Shown piece after piece: positions 9,529 through 18,245 of a stretch of DNA of 64,000 nucleotides. The position numbers and the translations under genes are program-made. Under the pieces are notes generated by a model. It had not been told where the DNA came from, ran no database searches, and worked only from the letters and a program-made list of their open reading frames with translations. This DNA is from Acinetobacter puyangensis. GTDB taxonomy: Bacteria > Pseudomonadota > Gammaproteobacteria > Pseudomonadales > Moraxellaceae. Every line of letters begins with the position of its first letter. Within the stretch, counting starts at the first letter, position 1. The DNA lies in contig NZ_OANT01000003.1 in assembly GCF_900096995.1 (NCBI RefSeq), positions 186,001 through 250,000 on the forward strand, written 5' to 3'.

Positions 9529-9544
9529 TTGGCATGTAAATTGA
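9529..9544 (+). promoter_or_regulatory. Sigma-54-like promoter of the Liv-type ABC operon
   Basis: TTGGCATG, 4-nt spacer, TTGA. Intact -24 GG, with -12 GA in place of GC. The operon's first start codon is about 78 bp downstream. The AT tract immediately upstream (GAAAAATATATAAATTTTAG) is almost identical to that before 6019. Confidence 0.6.
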
Positions 9545-9621
9545 AGACATCACAATAATATTTATTTTTTAAATGGATAAAACCAAAACAGGTTTTGTCC
9601 TGTGAGGGGAAGTATTACACG

Positions 9622-10785
9622 ATGTCAGATCACCTCCAAAGCCTTGCTACATTATTGGCATATCATGCACAGGTACGTCCGCATGCGATCGCATTACGCC
9701 ATAAGCAATTGGGTTTGTGGCGGCAATGGTCATGGCAACAATTACTGGAGATGAGCCAGCGCTATGCATCGGCTTTAACCGCCTATGGTTTTCAAAAAGA
9801 CCAGACCTTTTTTATCGCCAGTTCCCCTAATGTAGAGGTGGTGGCAATCAGTATTACGGTACAGGCGTTAGGTGGTCGGGTGCAATTACTGGATCAAGCC
9901 GCAGAAGAGCTGGATGCGGTACAACTCCATCAGGATTTAAATATTTTACAGCCTGATTATGTACTGGTTGAGCAGTTGCAACAACTCAGTCCGTTGGCTT
10001 CTTTGAATTATCATCCAACCTATATTTTTTATATTGAACAAAATAATTTAAGCGCATTTGATCATGAATATATTGTTGATCTTAAAACTTTATTTTCTGA
10101 ATTAAAGCCACAGCATCAGATTGAATTCAAACAAATTCGTACACCCTTGATGCAAACTGCATTTAGTTTTGAAAAAGTTGAAGATGGACAGCGTTTTCGG
10201 GTGTATTACTCGCATCAGGAATTGATTGAAGAAGCGCAGCGCTTAGTAGATGCCTATCAGCTTGAGGCAACAGAACAGGCTTTTATCGCACGGGCATTTT
10301 CCAGTGTTGGACATATTCGTTATTTATGGTCGGCATGGTTATATGCCGGTTTCTGTTTGAATATCCCGGAATCATTACAAACACGCGATCAGGATCGGCA
10401 AGTGATTTCACCGAGTTTGGTGCTGGGTACCAAACAAACCTATGAACGGGTAGAGCAATTGATCATGGCACGCTTACCAAAATCCGATTCATGGCTATTC
10501 CATCAGTATCAGGCGGCAATTCAGCAAATTGGACAACAACGTACACCATCTTTGATACAGCGACTGGTATTTGCATTGTTTAAACAGGCGATTTTAGAAG
10601 AGCTGGGATTCTCACAGTTAAAAACTGCATTGATCGTAGGAGAACCGGTATCTGATCAAACAGCACAATTTTATCAGGCATTGGGTATTCAGTTACAACA
10701 CTGGGGCCAACATGCAGCATGGCAGGCCATGACCTCTACGATGTCATTAAACCTCACATCATCTTCCACAATAACAATACATTAG
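9622..10785 (+). CDS. Degenerate AMP-binding (acyl-CoA ligase-like) protein, likely catalytically dead
   Basis: A 387-residue protein with the N-terminal fold of long-chain acyl-CoA synthetases: an opening like RPHAIALRHKQLGLWRQWSW, a middle LVLGTKQTYERVEQLI segment matching the family's gate region, and a late LKTALIVGEPVSDQTAQFYQALG match. The TSGTTG-x-PKG phosphate loop is replaced by unrelated sequence (around FSFEKVEDGQRFRVYYSH), and the whole C-terminal adenylation lid is missing. Full-length relatives have about 600 residues and often head Liv-type ABC operons. The ATG at 9622 with GAGGGGA upstream is preferred over an in-frame TTG at 9595. LivG follows after 10 bp. A role as a pseudoenzyme or a decaying gene are both possible. 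Confidence 0.65.
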   Translation: MSDHLQSLATLLAYHAQVRPHAIALRHKQLGLWRQWSWQQLLEMSQRYASALTAYGFQKDQTFFIASSPNVEVVAISITVQALGGRVQLLDQAAEELDAVQLHQDLNILQPDYVLVEQLQQLSPLASLNYHPTYIFYIEQNNLSAFDHEYIVDLKTLFSELKPQHQIEFKQIRTPLMQTAFSFEKVEDGQRFRVYYSHQELIEEAQRLVDAYQLEATEQAFIARAFSSVGHIRYLWSAWLYAGFCLNIPESLQTRDQDRQVISPSLVLGTKQTYERVEQLIMARLPKSDSWLFHQYQAAIQQIGQQRTPSLIQRLVFALFKQAILEELGFSQLKTALIVGEPVSDQTAQFYQALGIQLQHWGQHAAWQAMTSTMSLNLTSSSTITIH

Positions 10786-10795
10786 GAGAATCTGG

Positions 10796-11617
10796 ATGTC
10801 TGCCGTAATACAACAGGAAATTTTGCAGCTACAAGATATTGATCTATCGTTTGCAGCGTCTCAAGTCCTTAAAAAATTGAATTTTCAGGTGCGCACAGGG
10901 GAGATTTGCGCCTTGATTGGTCCCAATGGGGCTGGTAAAAGTTCGGTGATTAATATTATTAATGGGATTTATCGACCACAGGCTGGACAGATTATTTTTG
11001 CGGGTAAAGTACTCAAACAGTATAAAGCAAAGCATGCACCATATCTGGGGATCGCGCGAACCTTTCAGAATTTGGCCTTATTTAAGCATATGTCGGTGCT
11101 GGATAATGTGTTGACTGGTCGAGTGTTAAAAAGTCGTTATTCCGTGCTTGGTGCAATTTTACGTTTACCTAGGAGTAAACGAGATGAGGATTTACAACGC
11201 CTAAAAGTTGAAGAAATCCTGAAATTGCTGAATCTACAACAATATCGCGACAAGGTGGTAAGTACCTTGTCTTATGGTTTGCAAAAACGGGTTGAACTGG
11301 CTAGAGCACTGGCTGCGGAACCGAAACTGTTGCTCCTTGATGAACCGATGGCGGGCATGAATCATGAAGAAAAACAAAGTATCGCCGAGTTTGTAAAAAA
11401 AATAAATCTACGGCTCGGCATTACTGTACTGATGATTGAGCACGATTTGGCTGTGGTGATGGAGATTTCAGACCATATTGTGGTGCTGGATTACGGTAAA
11501 AAAATTGCCGATGGAACGCCACAGCATATTCAGCAACATCCGGAAGTATTGAGTGCCTATCTTGGGGTACAACGTGTTGATGTCACGCCTTCCCATTCGA
11601 ATGAATTAAAAATATGA
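10796..11617 (+). CDS. Branched-chain-amino-acid-type ABC transporter ATPase (LivG-like)
   Basis: Cytoplasmic ATPase subunit, 273 residues. Walker A is GPNGAGKSS (42-50). The ABC signature is the LivG-type variant LSYGLQKRVELAR (near 157), followed by Walker B LLLLDEP and the MIEHDLAVVM switch region with its H-loop. The C-terminal extension is typical of LivG. The ATG follows AGGAGA. It works with the LivH/LivM-like permeases, the periplasmic binding protein and LivF-like ATPase downstream, all closely packed. Control by a sulfur-starvation-type promoter suggests the cargo is an organosulfur compound rather than leucine. Confidence 0.9.
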   Translation: MSAVIQQEILQLQDIDLSFAASQVLKKLNFQVRTGEICALIGPNGAGKSSVINIINGIYRPQAGQIIFAGKVLKQYKAKHAPYLGIARTFQNLALFKHMSVLDNVLTGRVLKSRYSVLGAILRLPRSKRDEDLQRLKVEEILKLLNLQQYRDKVVSTLSYGLQKRVELARALAAEPKLLLLDEPMAGMNHEEKQSIAEFVKKINLRLGITVLMIEHDLAVVMEISDHIVVLDYGKKIADGTPQHIQQHPEVLSAYLGVQRVDVTPSHSNELKI

Positions 11618-11626
11618 GGGTTTAGT

Positions 11627-12508
11627 ATGTCATTTTTTTTAGAGGTTTTGCTGGGTGGCACACTTGCCGGGGTGATGTATTCACTGGTGGCAATCGGATT
11701 CGTGCTGATTTATCGGGCATCTGGCGTGTTTAATTTTGCTCAAGGGTCGCTGGTACTGTTTTCGGCATTGACCTTTGTCAATTTAACCGAACGTGGTGTG
11801 CCATTTGTGCTGGCATTTATTGCGACCATGCTGGTGATTTTTTTGCTGGTATTACTGATTGATGCCTTGATTTTAAAGCACTTGATCAATCGCTCGGTGA
11901 TGACTTTATTTATGGCCACACTGGGTTTGAGCTACATCATCGAAGGTCTGGCACAAACTGTCTGGGGCACACAGGTTCATGGCTTGGATATTGGAATTTC
12001 CGATGCGCCGATGAATTTTTTTGGCATCATGCTGAGTAAATTTGATTTATTTGCTACAGCAATTGCCGGCAGTCTGGTGATTATTTTGTCGCTGCTATTT
12101 AGTAAAACCCGTTTTGGTATTGCCTTGCGGGCCGTTGCAGATGACCCATTGGCTGCACAGTCTGTCGGGATTCGGTTAAATAGAATCTGGATTTTGGTGT
12201 GGACCGTTGCAGGCTTTGTTGCACTGGTCGCAGGTTTGTTGTGGGGCGCACGTCTCGGTGTGCAGTTCTCATTGTCACTGGTAGTACTTAAGGCTTTACC
12301 TGTACTGATTATTGGTGGTTTTACCTCAATTTCAGGCGCTATTGTTGCAGGTTTGATTATTGGTGCAACCGAGAAACTGGCAGAAATTTATCTGGGTAGC
12401 ATCATCGGCTCTGGGCTTGAAAACTGGTTTCCCTATGTGCTTGCCATACTTTTTTTATTGGTACGTCCAACGGGTTTGTTTGGTCAGCAACAGGTAGAGA
12501 GGGTCTAG
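11627..12508 (+). CDS. ABC transporter permease, LivH-like
   Basis: Inner-membrane permease of 293 residues with about eight hydrophobic helices. The family-typical opening (GTLAGVMYSLVAIGFVLIYR) and the cytoplasmic EAA-like loop RFGIALRAVADDPLAAQSVG, which couples to the ATPases, are both visible. It starts 9 bp after the LivG-like stop codon, with GAGGG overlapping that stop, and is 3 bp from the LivM-like gene, so translation is probably coupled. It forms a heterodimer with the next permease. Confidence 0.9.
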   Translation: MSFFLEVLLGGTLAGVMYSLVAIGFVLIYRASGVFNFAQGSLVLFSALTFVNLTERGVPFVLAFIATMLVIFLLVLLIDALILKHLINRSVMTLFMATLGLSYIIEGLAQTVWGTQVHGLDIGISDAPMNFFGIMLSKFDLFATAIAGSLVIILSLLFSKTRFGIALRAVADDPLAAQSVGIRLNRIWILVWTVAGFVALVAGLLWGARLGVQFSLSLVVLKALPVLIIGGFTSISGAIVAGLIIGATEKLAEIYLGSIIGSGLENWFPYVLAILFLLVRPTGLFGQQQVERV

Positions 12509-12511
12509 CAG

Positions 12512-13582
12512 ATGTTTTTATTTAGTCAGGCACGACAATTTACTCAGCATTATCAAGATGAACAGCGTATTTTTCGCTTAAAAGAACACCGTATTCTGTT
12601 TTTATTTGCCTTATTGATTGCCTTTGTTTTTGTCCCTTTTGTCGGTTCGGATTATTTATTTAATGCGATTCTGGTGCCTTATCTGGTGCTGGCACTTGCA
12701 GGTCTGGGACTTAATATTCTCACTGGCTATACCGGACAGTTGTCTTTAGGATCGGCGGCATTTATGGCAGTTGGGGCATTTGCCACCTATAACCTTGAGC
12801 TACGAATTCCACAATTACCTTTATTACTCAGTATTTTTCTGGGTGGTGTGATTGCTGCATTATTTGGTGTTCTGGTTGGCCTGCCAAGTCTAAGAATTAA
12901 AGGCTTTTATCTGATTGTATCGACGCTGGCTGCACAATTTTTTGTGCCTTGGTTATTTACCCAATATGGCTGGTTTACCAATCATAACGCTTCGGGGGTG
13001 ATCACCGCACCCCGACTGGAGATTCTAGGATATTCCTTAAATAGTCCGGTCGGACATTATTTATTGACTTTAAGCATTGTCGTACTCCTCACCGTAGTAG
13101 CACGGCATTTAATCCAGAGCCAATATGGACGTAATTTTCGTGCAGTACGTGATATGGAAACAGCAGCGACCACATTGGGTATTCCTGTTGGACGGACCAA
13201 ATTGTTCGCATTTGCTGTGAGCTCATTTTATCTGGGTATCGCAGGTGCATTATGGGCATTTGCTTATCTGGGAACGATTGAAGCCAATGGTCTGGATCTG
13301 AATCGTTCTTTTCAAATTTTATTCATCATCATTATTGGTGGTTTAGGCAGTCTGGCGGGCAGTTTTTACGGTGCCGCTTTTATCGTGCTATTGCCGATTG
13401 TGCTCAGCATTTTAGGTCAGGCGGTCTTTGGTCAAGCGATTGATCAAGCGTTATTACAAAACCTGCAAAAAATTATTTTTGGGGCTTTGATTATTTATTT
13501 TCTGATTAAAGAGCCAGAAGGGCTAAGCCGTTTATGCCGCAATGCATATCAACGACTGAGAACATGGCCGTTACGTTATTAA
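12512..13582 (+). CDS. ABC transporter permease, LivM-like
   Basis: Second inner-membrane permease, 356 residues. It has a soluble N-terminal extension of about 30 residues before the first helix, then the LivM signature ALAGLGLNILTGYTGQLSLG and a coupling loop (YGRNFRAVRDMETAATTLGI). It begins 3 bp after the LivH-like stop, so it is part of the same tight operon. No defect is visible. Confidence 0.9.
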   Translation: MFLFSQARQFTQHYQDEQRIFRLKEHRILFLFALLIAFVFVPFVGSDYLFNAILVPYLVLALAGLGLNILTGYTGQLSLGSAAFMAVGAFATYNLELRIPQLPLLLSIFLGGVIAALFGVLVGLPSLRIKGFYLIVSTLAAQFFVPWLFTQYGWFTNHNASGVITAPRLEILGYSLNSPVGHYLLTLSIVVLLTVVARHLIQSQYGRNFRAVRDMETAATTLGIPVGRTKLFAFAVSSFYLGIAGALWAFAYLGTIEANGLDLNRSFQILFIIIIGGLGSLAGSFYGAAFIVLLPIVLSILGQAVFGQAIDQALLQNLQKIIFGALIIYFLIKEPEGLSRLCRNAYQRLRTWPLRY

Positions 13583-13603
13583 TTATTTTTTAAAAGGTAT
13601 GCG

Positions 13604-15010
13604 ATGAAACTATTTAAATCTTTATGGTTTTGGCTAGCGGTGATTGCACTGATCTTAATTTTGATCGTGTTTTTAACCAGCAATAAAAAGACCAGTGAAC
13701 AGCAGTCGGCACAGGCGCAGCAAGACACGGCAACAGGGGCACAAAGCACCTTGTCCGATCAAAATGCCCAGTATTTTCCTTTGCAAAGTTATCGGGTTGG
13801 TCCTTATGCAGCAGCGGGGACGGGCTTTTTTGGCGGATTTATTGATTATATGAAAGCCATTAATGCACAGGGCGGTGTTAATGGTGTCAAGCTGGTGTGG
13901 TCGGAATGTGAAACCGAATATGTGGTGGAAAAAGGTGTGGAGTGTTATGAGCGTTTGAAAAAAGGCCTGAATGGTGCGCCTGCCGCTGCAACTAATCCTT
14001 TGTCGGTGGGAATTGCTTATGCCACGCTGGAACGCTCAACGCAGGATAAACTGCCATTGATTACCATTAACCATGGGCGTACCGATTCGACTGATGGCCG
14101 GGTTTTTCCTTATGTATTCCCCTTACAGCTTAATCCCTACAGTGAAGTCTCAGCTATTATTAATTATTTGGGACAACAAAGTGGTGGATTGGATCAGCTA
14201 AAAGGCAAAAAAATTGTGGTGCTATATCACGGTTCGCCTTACGGTAAAGAAACCATTCCGGTGATTGATATTTTATCGAAGAAATATGGTTTTAGTGTGA
14301 CGCATATCGAAGTGCCGCATCCTGGCAATGAACAGCAGTCACAATGGTTGAATATTCGTCGCATTCAACCTGATTGGGTAATCTTACGCGGATTTGGCGT
14401 GATGAATCCTGTGGCTTTAAAAACCGCACAAAAAGTCGGTTATCCCTCGGATAAAATTATTGGCAATATCTGGTCGAATTCTGAAGAAGATGCTGCGCCA
14501 GCGGGTGATGCGTCCAAAGGCTTTATTTCGATTACTACGCATCCATCAGGTACCAATTTTCCTGTCTTGCAACAAATCAAAAGCCTTGTGGTGGATAAAG
14601 GGCAATCTGATCTTAAAGATTCGAAACAGTTTGGTACGGTGAATTATAACCTAGGTGTGGTTAACGGGATTTTGAATGTGGAAGCGGTACGTGTGGCGCA
14701 AGAAAAATTTGGTCATCGTCCACTGAGTGGTGAAGAGGTACGCTGGGGCTTTGAAAATATTCATTTAACTGATGAACGTCTAAAAGAACTGGGTGCTTAT
14801 GGCTTGGTTCAGCCTTTAAAACTGTCGTGTGAAGATCATGAAGGTGGCGGTGCAGTACGTTTTCAGCAATGGGATGGCACAAAGTGGAATGTGATCAGTG
14901 ACTGGGTGCAGGCAGATCGCGCCTTATTACGTCCAATCATCGAAGAATCCTCACAGAAATATGCTAAAGAACAAGGCATTACTGTCCGTGACTGTGCTGC
15001 GGAAAGCTAA
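13604..15010 (+). CDS. ABC transporter periplasmic binding protein (LivK-type) with N-terminal membrane anchor
   Basis: A 468-residue Peripla_BP_6-type solute-binding protein. The N-terminus is a single hydrophobic helix (residues about 7-25, FWLAVIALILILIVFLTS) followed by a Gln/Ala/Thr-rich linker. There is neither an AxA signal-peptidase site nor a lipobox, so the protein is probably tethered by an uncleaved helix. The two-lobed domain begins near FPLQSYRVGPYAAAG. Two cysteines (CETEYVVEKGVEC) and two late ones (SCEDH, RDC) suggest periplasmic disulfides. It feeds the LivGHMF-like subunits encoded around it. The ligand is unknown; promoter class points to a sulfur compound. Confidence 0.82.
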   Translation: MKLFKSLWFWLAVIALILILIVFLTSNKKTSEQQSAQAQQDTATGAQSTLSDQNAQYFPLQSYRVGPYAAAGTGFFGGFIDYMKAINAQGGVNGVKLVWSECETEYVVEKGVECYERLKKGLNGAPAAATNPLSVGIAYATLERSTQDKLPLITINHGRTDSTDGRVFPYVFPLQLNPYSEVSAIINYLGQQSGGLDQLKGKKIVVLYHGSPYGKETIPVIDILSKKYGFSVTHIEVPHPGNEQQSQWLNIRRIQPDWVILRGFGVMNPVALKTAQKVGYPSDKIIGNIWSNSEEDAAPAGDASKGFISITTHPSGTNFPVLQQIKSLVVDKGQSDLKDSKQFGTVNYNLGVVNGILNVEAVRVAQEKFGHRPLSGEEVRWGFENIHLTDERLKELGAYGLVQPLKLSCEDHEGGGAVRFQQWDGTKWNVISDWVQADRALLRPIIEESSQKYAKEQGITVRDCAAES

Positions 15011-15023
15011 AAAGGAGTACGCT

Positions 15024-15767
15024 ATGACCATACTGCTTGATGTACAAAACATTGAGGTAGTCTATGACCAAAGTATTTTAGCCGTCAAGCAGGTGAGTCT
15101 GGCTGTGCCACAAGGGGCAATTGTGGCATTGCTGGGCGCAAATGGTGCAGGCAAAAGTACCACACTCAAAGCAATTTCGCAGTTGATTGCGGCTGAGAAT
15201 GGCCAGATTCATCGTGGAGAAATTATCTATCAGGGCGCGTCCATTCTTGGACAGAATCCCAGTGATATTGTCAAAAAAGGTTTGGTACAGGTACTTGAAG
15301 GTCGACATTGCTTTGCCCATCTGAGTGTAGAAGAAAATCTACTGACTGGCGGCTTTATCCATCGGCCATCACAGGCAAAATTACAGCAGGCATTGCAACA
15401 GGTTTATCATTATTTTCCGCGGTTGGCGGAGAAGAAAAATACTTTGGCTGGTTATACTTCTGGCGGTGAGCAACAAATGCTGGCGATTGGTCGGGCGTTG
15501 ATGACGGATCCCAAACTGATCTTACTCGATGAACCCTCCATGGGACTGGCACCTAAAATTAGCCATGAGATTTTTGAATTGATTGGCAATTTACGAGCAG
15601 AGCAAGGGATGAGTTTTCTGGTTGCAGAACAGAATATCCAGTTGGCACAGGATTATACCGATAATGCCTACGTGATTGAAAATGGAGTAGTTCGCTTATC
15701 CGGACAAACCAAAGCACTATATGAAACAGGCGCAATTCAAAGGGCTTATCTTGGGCAAACGGCTTAG
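15024..15767 (+). CDS. Branched-chain-amino-acid-type ABC transporter ATPase (LivF-like)
   Basis: Second ATPase of the importer, 247 residues. Walker A is GANGAGKST (38-46), the signature SGGEQQMLAIGRAL, and Walker B LILLDEPSMGLAP, with the MSFLVAEQN switch region. The ATG at 15024 follows AAGGAG by 6 nt; a longer in-frame form would overlap the binding-protein gene without a ribosome site. It is the last gene of the operon and is followed by a strong terminator. Confidence 0.92.
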   Translation: MTILLDVQNIEVVYDQSILAVKQVSLAVPQGAIVALLGANGAGKSTTLKAISQLIAAENGQIHRGEIIYQGASILGQNPSDIVKKGLVQVLEGRHCFAHLSVEENLLTGGFIHRPSQAKLQQALQQVYHYFPRLAEKKNTLAGYTSGGEQQMLAIGRALMTDPKLILLDEPSMGLAPKISHEIFELIGNLRAEQGMSFLVAEQNIQLAQDYTDNAYVIENGVVRLSGQTKALYETGAIQRAYLGQTA

Positions 15768-15789
15768 ATTACTGCATTATTATGATGAT

Positions 15790-15826
15790 AAAAGCACTGA
15801 ACGGATATTTCGTCAGTGCTTTTATT
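15790..15826 (+). terminator. Terminator of the Liv-type ABC operon
   Basis: Perfect 11-bp stem (AAAAGCACTGA at 15790-15800, TCAGTGCTTTT at 15813-15823) followed by ATTTG. It ends the six-gene operon and may also act on transcripts from the convergent ssuFB side. Confidence 0.85.
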
Positions 15827-15899
15827 TGTAGCACATTCTCTTATTTTCTAAATACATTTCAATCATTAATTTTATAGAGTGAGGAATTACCCAGAAAGG

Positions 15900-16727
15900 C
15901 TATACCGAAAATTGATATTCATTAAATTGTCGGCGTGTTAATTCAAGTGAATGTAATTCTTCAGATGAAAATTGGCTAAAATCTTTCAGTATTTCATTTT
16001 TGATATTGGTGAGTCTAAAATCTTCCCGATGTCTGGGATGCGGGACGTCAACAGGAATAATACGTTTAATGACACCAGGATTAGGTTGCATCACCACCAC
16101 ACGTTCGCCTAAAAATACGGCCTCTTCGATATCGTGGGTCACAATAATCATGGTAATTTTTTCAGTTTCCCAAATGCGTTGCAGCTCTTGTTGTAATTTT
16201 GCCCGAGTAAGCGCATCCAATGCACCAAAGGGTTCGTCTAGAAGCAGAATTTTAGGGCGATTGACCAATCCTCGAGCAATGGCAACACGTTGACTCATAC
16301 CACCGGAAAGTTGTGAGGGGTAGGCATTTTGAAAAGCGGTCAAACCGACCAGTTCGATATGTTCATCAATGGTTTTATCCTGCTCTTCACGACTTAACGT
16401 GCTGTTTTGTAGGGCGACTCGGATGTTTTCTCGCACATTTAACCATGGAAACAGACGATGGTCCTGAAATACAATACCTCTTTCCAGACTGGCGCCTTGG
16501 ATTGGTTTACCATCAATTAAAATGTCACCAGAAAACTCCTGTTCTAGTCCGATTAATAATCTTAATAAGGTAGATTTACCACAGCCGCTACTCCCCACGA
16601 TACTGATAAACTCGCCAGGTTGAATATTTAAAGAGATATGATCAAGTACAGGTAAAGGTTGATTGTTTTTTTGCCGATAAAATTTACTGACATCTTTGAT
16701 CGACACTGCACCAAGAAATTCTGCCAT
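15900..16727 (-). CDS. ssuB: Sulfonate/nitrate/taurine-type ABC transporter ATPase (SsuB-like)
   Basis: ATPase subunit of 275 residues. Walker A is GSSGCGKST (45-53). FQDHRLFPWL is the Q-loop segment typical of SsuB/TauB, the signature is LSGGMSQR, and Walker B is ILLLDEPFGALD. No permease or binding-protein gene is adjacent: its only partner is the molbindin-like ssuF 25 bp upstream. It may energise one of the permeases encoded at 31-37 kb, where only one ATPase is present for three permeases. This is an inference from gene counting. Confidence 0.85.
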   Translation of the reverse strand: MAEFLGAVSIKDVSKFYRQKNNQPLPVLDHISLNIQPGEFISIVGSSGCGKSTLLRLLIGLEQEFSGDILIDGKPIQGASLERGIVFQDHRLFPWLNVRENIRVALQNSTLSREEQDKTIDEHIELVGLTAFQNAYPSQLSGGMSQRVAIARGLVNRPKILLLDEPFGALDALTRAKLQQELQRIWETEKITMIIVTHDIEEAVFLGERVVVMQPNPGVIKRIIPVDVPHPRHREDFRLTNIKNEILKDFSQFSSEELHSLELTRRQFNEYQFSV

Positions 16728-16752
16728 GAGGAACTCACCTTCTCGTTATTGT

Positions 16753-16968
16753 TTATAGTTTTGCTAAAGCGACTTCAGTTGCTTTAATCAGGACCACTAC
16801 TTCATTTCCGACTTGGATATTTAAATCTTTTACCGAGCGTGTGGTAATAACTGAGGTAAATAATCCGGCAGGTGTTTCTACATCCACCTCGGAGACGACA
16901 GGACCTTCAATGATTTCCTTTACGATTCCCTTAAATTGATTACGTACATTAATTGCTTGAATAGTCAT
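16753..16968 (-). CDS. ssuF: Molbindin-like TOBE-domain protein (SsuF-like)
   Basis: A 71-residue single Mop/TOBE domain, recognisable by NQFKGIVKEIIEGPVVSEVDVET and the closing VVVLIKATEVALAKL. Such proteins bind oxyanions. In Pseudomonas putida, SsuF, a protein of this kind, is encoded in the ssu operon and is needed for sulfonate use, which fits this setting. Here it precedes ssuB rather than following it as in P. putida. The ribosome site is weak, and no sigma-54-like element was found in the AT-rich 206 bp upstream. Confidence 0.82.
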   Translation of the reverse strand: MTIQAINVRNQFKGIVKEIIEGPVVSEVDVETPAGLFTSVITTRSVKDLNIQVGNEVVVLIKATEVALAKL

Positions 16969-17174
16969 GAAAATAAAATACCTATATTAAAATAATTGAA
17001 TAATTATATGGGGTTTATATTGATTTAAAAAATAATAATAACTGATATTAAATGCATAAAATGTATTAAGTGGTTTCTTTGAATAATTATATAGAAAAGC
17101 ATTATATGTTCTATTGATATAAAACATATAATATATAGTCTGATTATAAAATAATATTGGGTTGTCTAATATTA

Positions 17175-18227
17175 TTACGGACTCGGATTTGGATATTGTT
17201 GATGGATTTTTTCAATTTTTGAAAGTATATCTTCAGATAAATGAAGGTGAATACTATCAATATTGGTTTTTAGTTGCTCCAGATTGGTGGCACCGATAAT
17301 ATTACTCGTTACAAAACGCTGCTGATTAATATAAGCCAATGCCAATTGTGCTGGATCCAGATGATGGGCTTTGGCTAAATCGACATATAATTGGGTGGCT
17401 TTTACTGCATTTTCACTTTTATAACGACCAAAGCGTTGCCATTTTGTGATTCTCGCACCTTCAGGTAATGCACCATTGAGGTATTTTCCGGTCAGATGTC
17501 CAAAAGCCAAAGGTGAATACGCCAATAATCCAACCTTTTCCCGAATCGCAATTTCGGCATTACCAATTTCAAAGCTGCGATTCAATAAATTATAGGGATT
17601 TTGGATCGAAACAATACGGGCAAGATTGTGCTTTTCGGCAAGATGGAGAAATTGTGTTACACCCCATGGTGTTTCATTAGATAAACCAATATGACGAATT
17701 TTTCCTGCTTTGACCAAATCGTCCAGAACCGTTAATGTTTCCAGAATTGGAACAGTATATTCATCCTCGACATGATGATAACCTAACTGGCCAAAAAAAT
17801 TAGTTGTGCGATCAGGCCAGTGTAATTGATATAAGTCAATATAATCAGTTTTTAAGCGTTTTAAGCTGTCGTGTAAAGCCTGTTCAATATTGGCTCGATT
17901 ATGGCGACTTTTGCCTTCACGAATATGGTCTGTTCCTCCATTGGCAGCGGATGGGCCTGCAACTTTACTGGCAATAACGAGTTTGTCCCGTTGTTGGGAT
18001 TTTTGGGCTAACCATGTTCCAATATAGCTTTCAGTCAGGCCCTGAGTTTCTGGTTTTGGCGGAACCGGATAGAGCTCGGCGGCATCAATAAAATTAACAC
18101 CTTGATCAATGGCATAATCTAGTTGTGCATGGGCTTCTTGTTCAGTATTTTGTTCGCCCCATGTCATGGTGCCCAGTGCAATAATACTGACCTCTATCTC
18201 GGTTGTGCCTAATTTTTTGTATTGCAT
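17175..18227 (-). CDS. Aldo/keto reductase (Tas-like)
   Basis: A 350-residue NADPH-dependent TIM-barrel oxidoreductase. The family motifs are present: GTMTWGEQNTEQEA near the start, the catalytic Asp-Ala-Ala-Glu-x-Tyr segment (FIDAAELYPVP), Lys in IASKVAG, and a C-terminal ATNLEQL cofactor segment. It closely resembles the Tas branch. It is the third gene of a minus-strand set (monooxygenase, nitroreductase, aldo/keto reductase) with gaps of 18 bp, and AGGAAG precedes the ATG. It could detoxify aldehydes released by desulfonation; that role is inferred. Confidence 0.88.
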   Translation of the reverse strand: MQYKKLGTTEIEVSIIALGTMTWGEQNTEQEAHAQLDYAIDQGVNFIDAAELYPVPPKPETQGLTESYIGTWLAQKSQQRDKLVIASKVAGPSAANGGTDHIREGKSRHNRANIEQALHDSLKRLKTDYIDLYQLHWPDRTTNFFGQLGYHHVEDEYTVPILETLTVLDDLVKAGKIRHIGLSNETPWGVTQFLHLAEKHNLARIVSIQNPYNLLNRSFEIGNAEIAIREKVGLLAYSPLAFGHLTGKYLNGALPEGARITKWQRFGRYKSENAVKATQLYVDLAKAHHLDPAQLALAYINQQRFVTSNIIGATNLEQLKTNIDSIHLHLSEDILSKIEKIHQQYPNPSP

Positions 18228-18245
18228 TACATCTTCCTGAACGAA

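Noticed and set aside
16969-17174. AT-rich gap before ssuF searched for a UAS or sigma-54 promoter
   Set aside because: No GG-N10-GC or GA pair and no TGTTG or TGCGTA repeat was found; ssuFB may depend on read-through or another promoter type.
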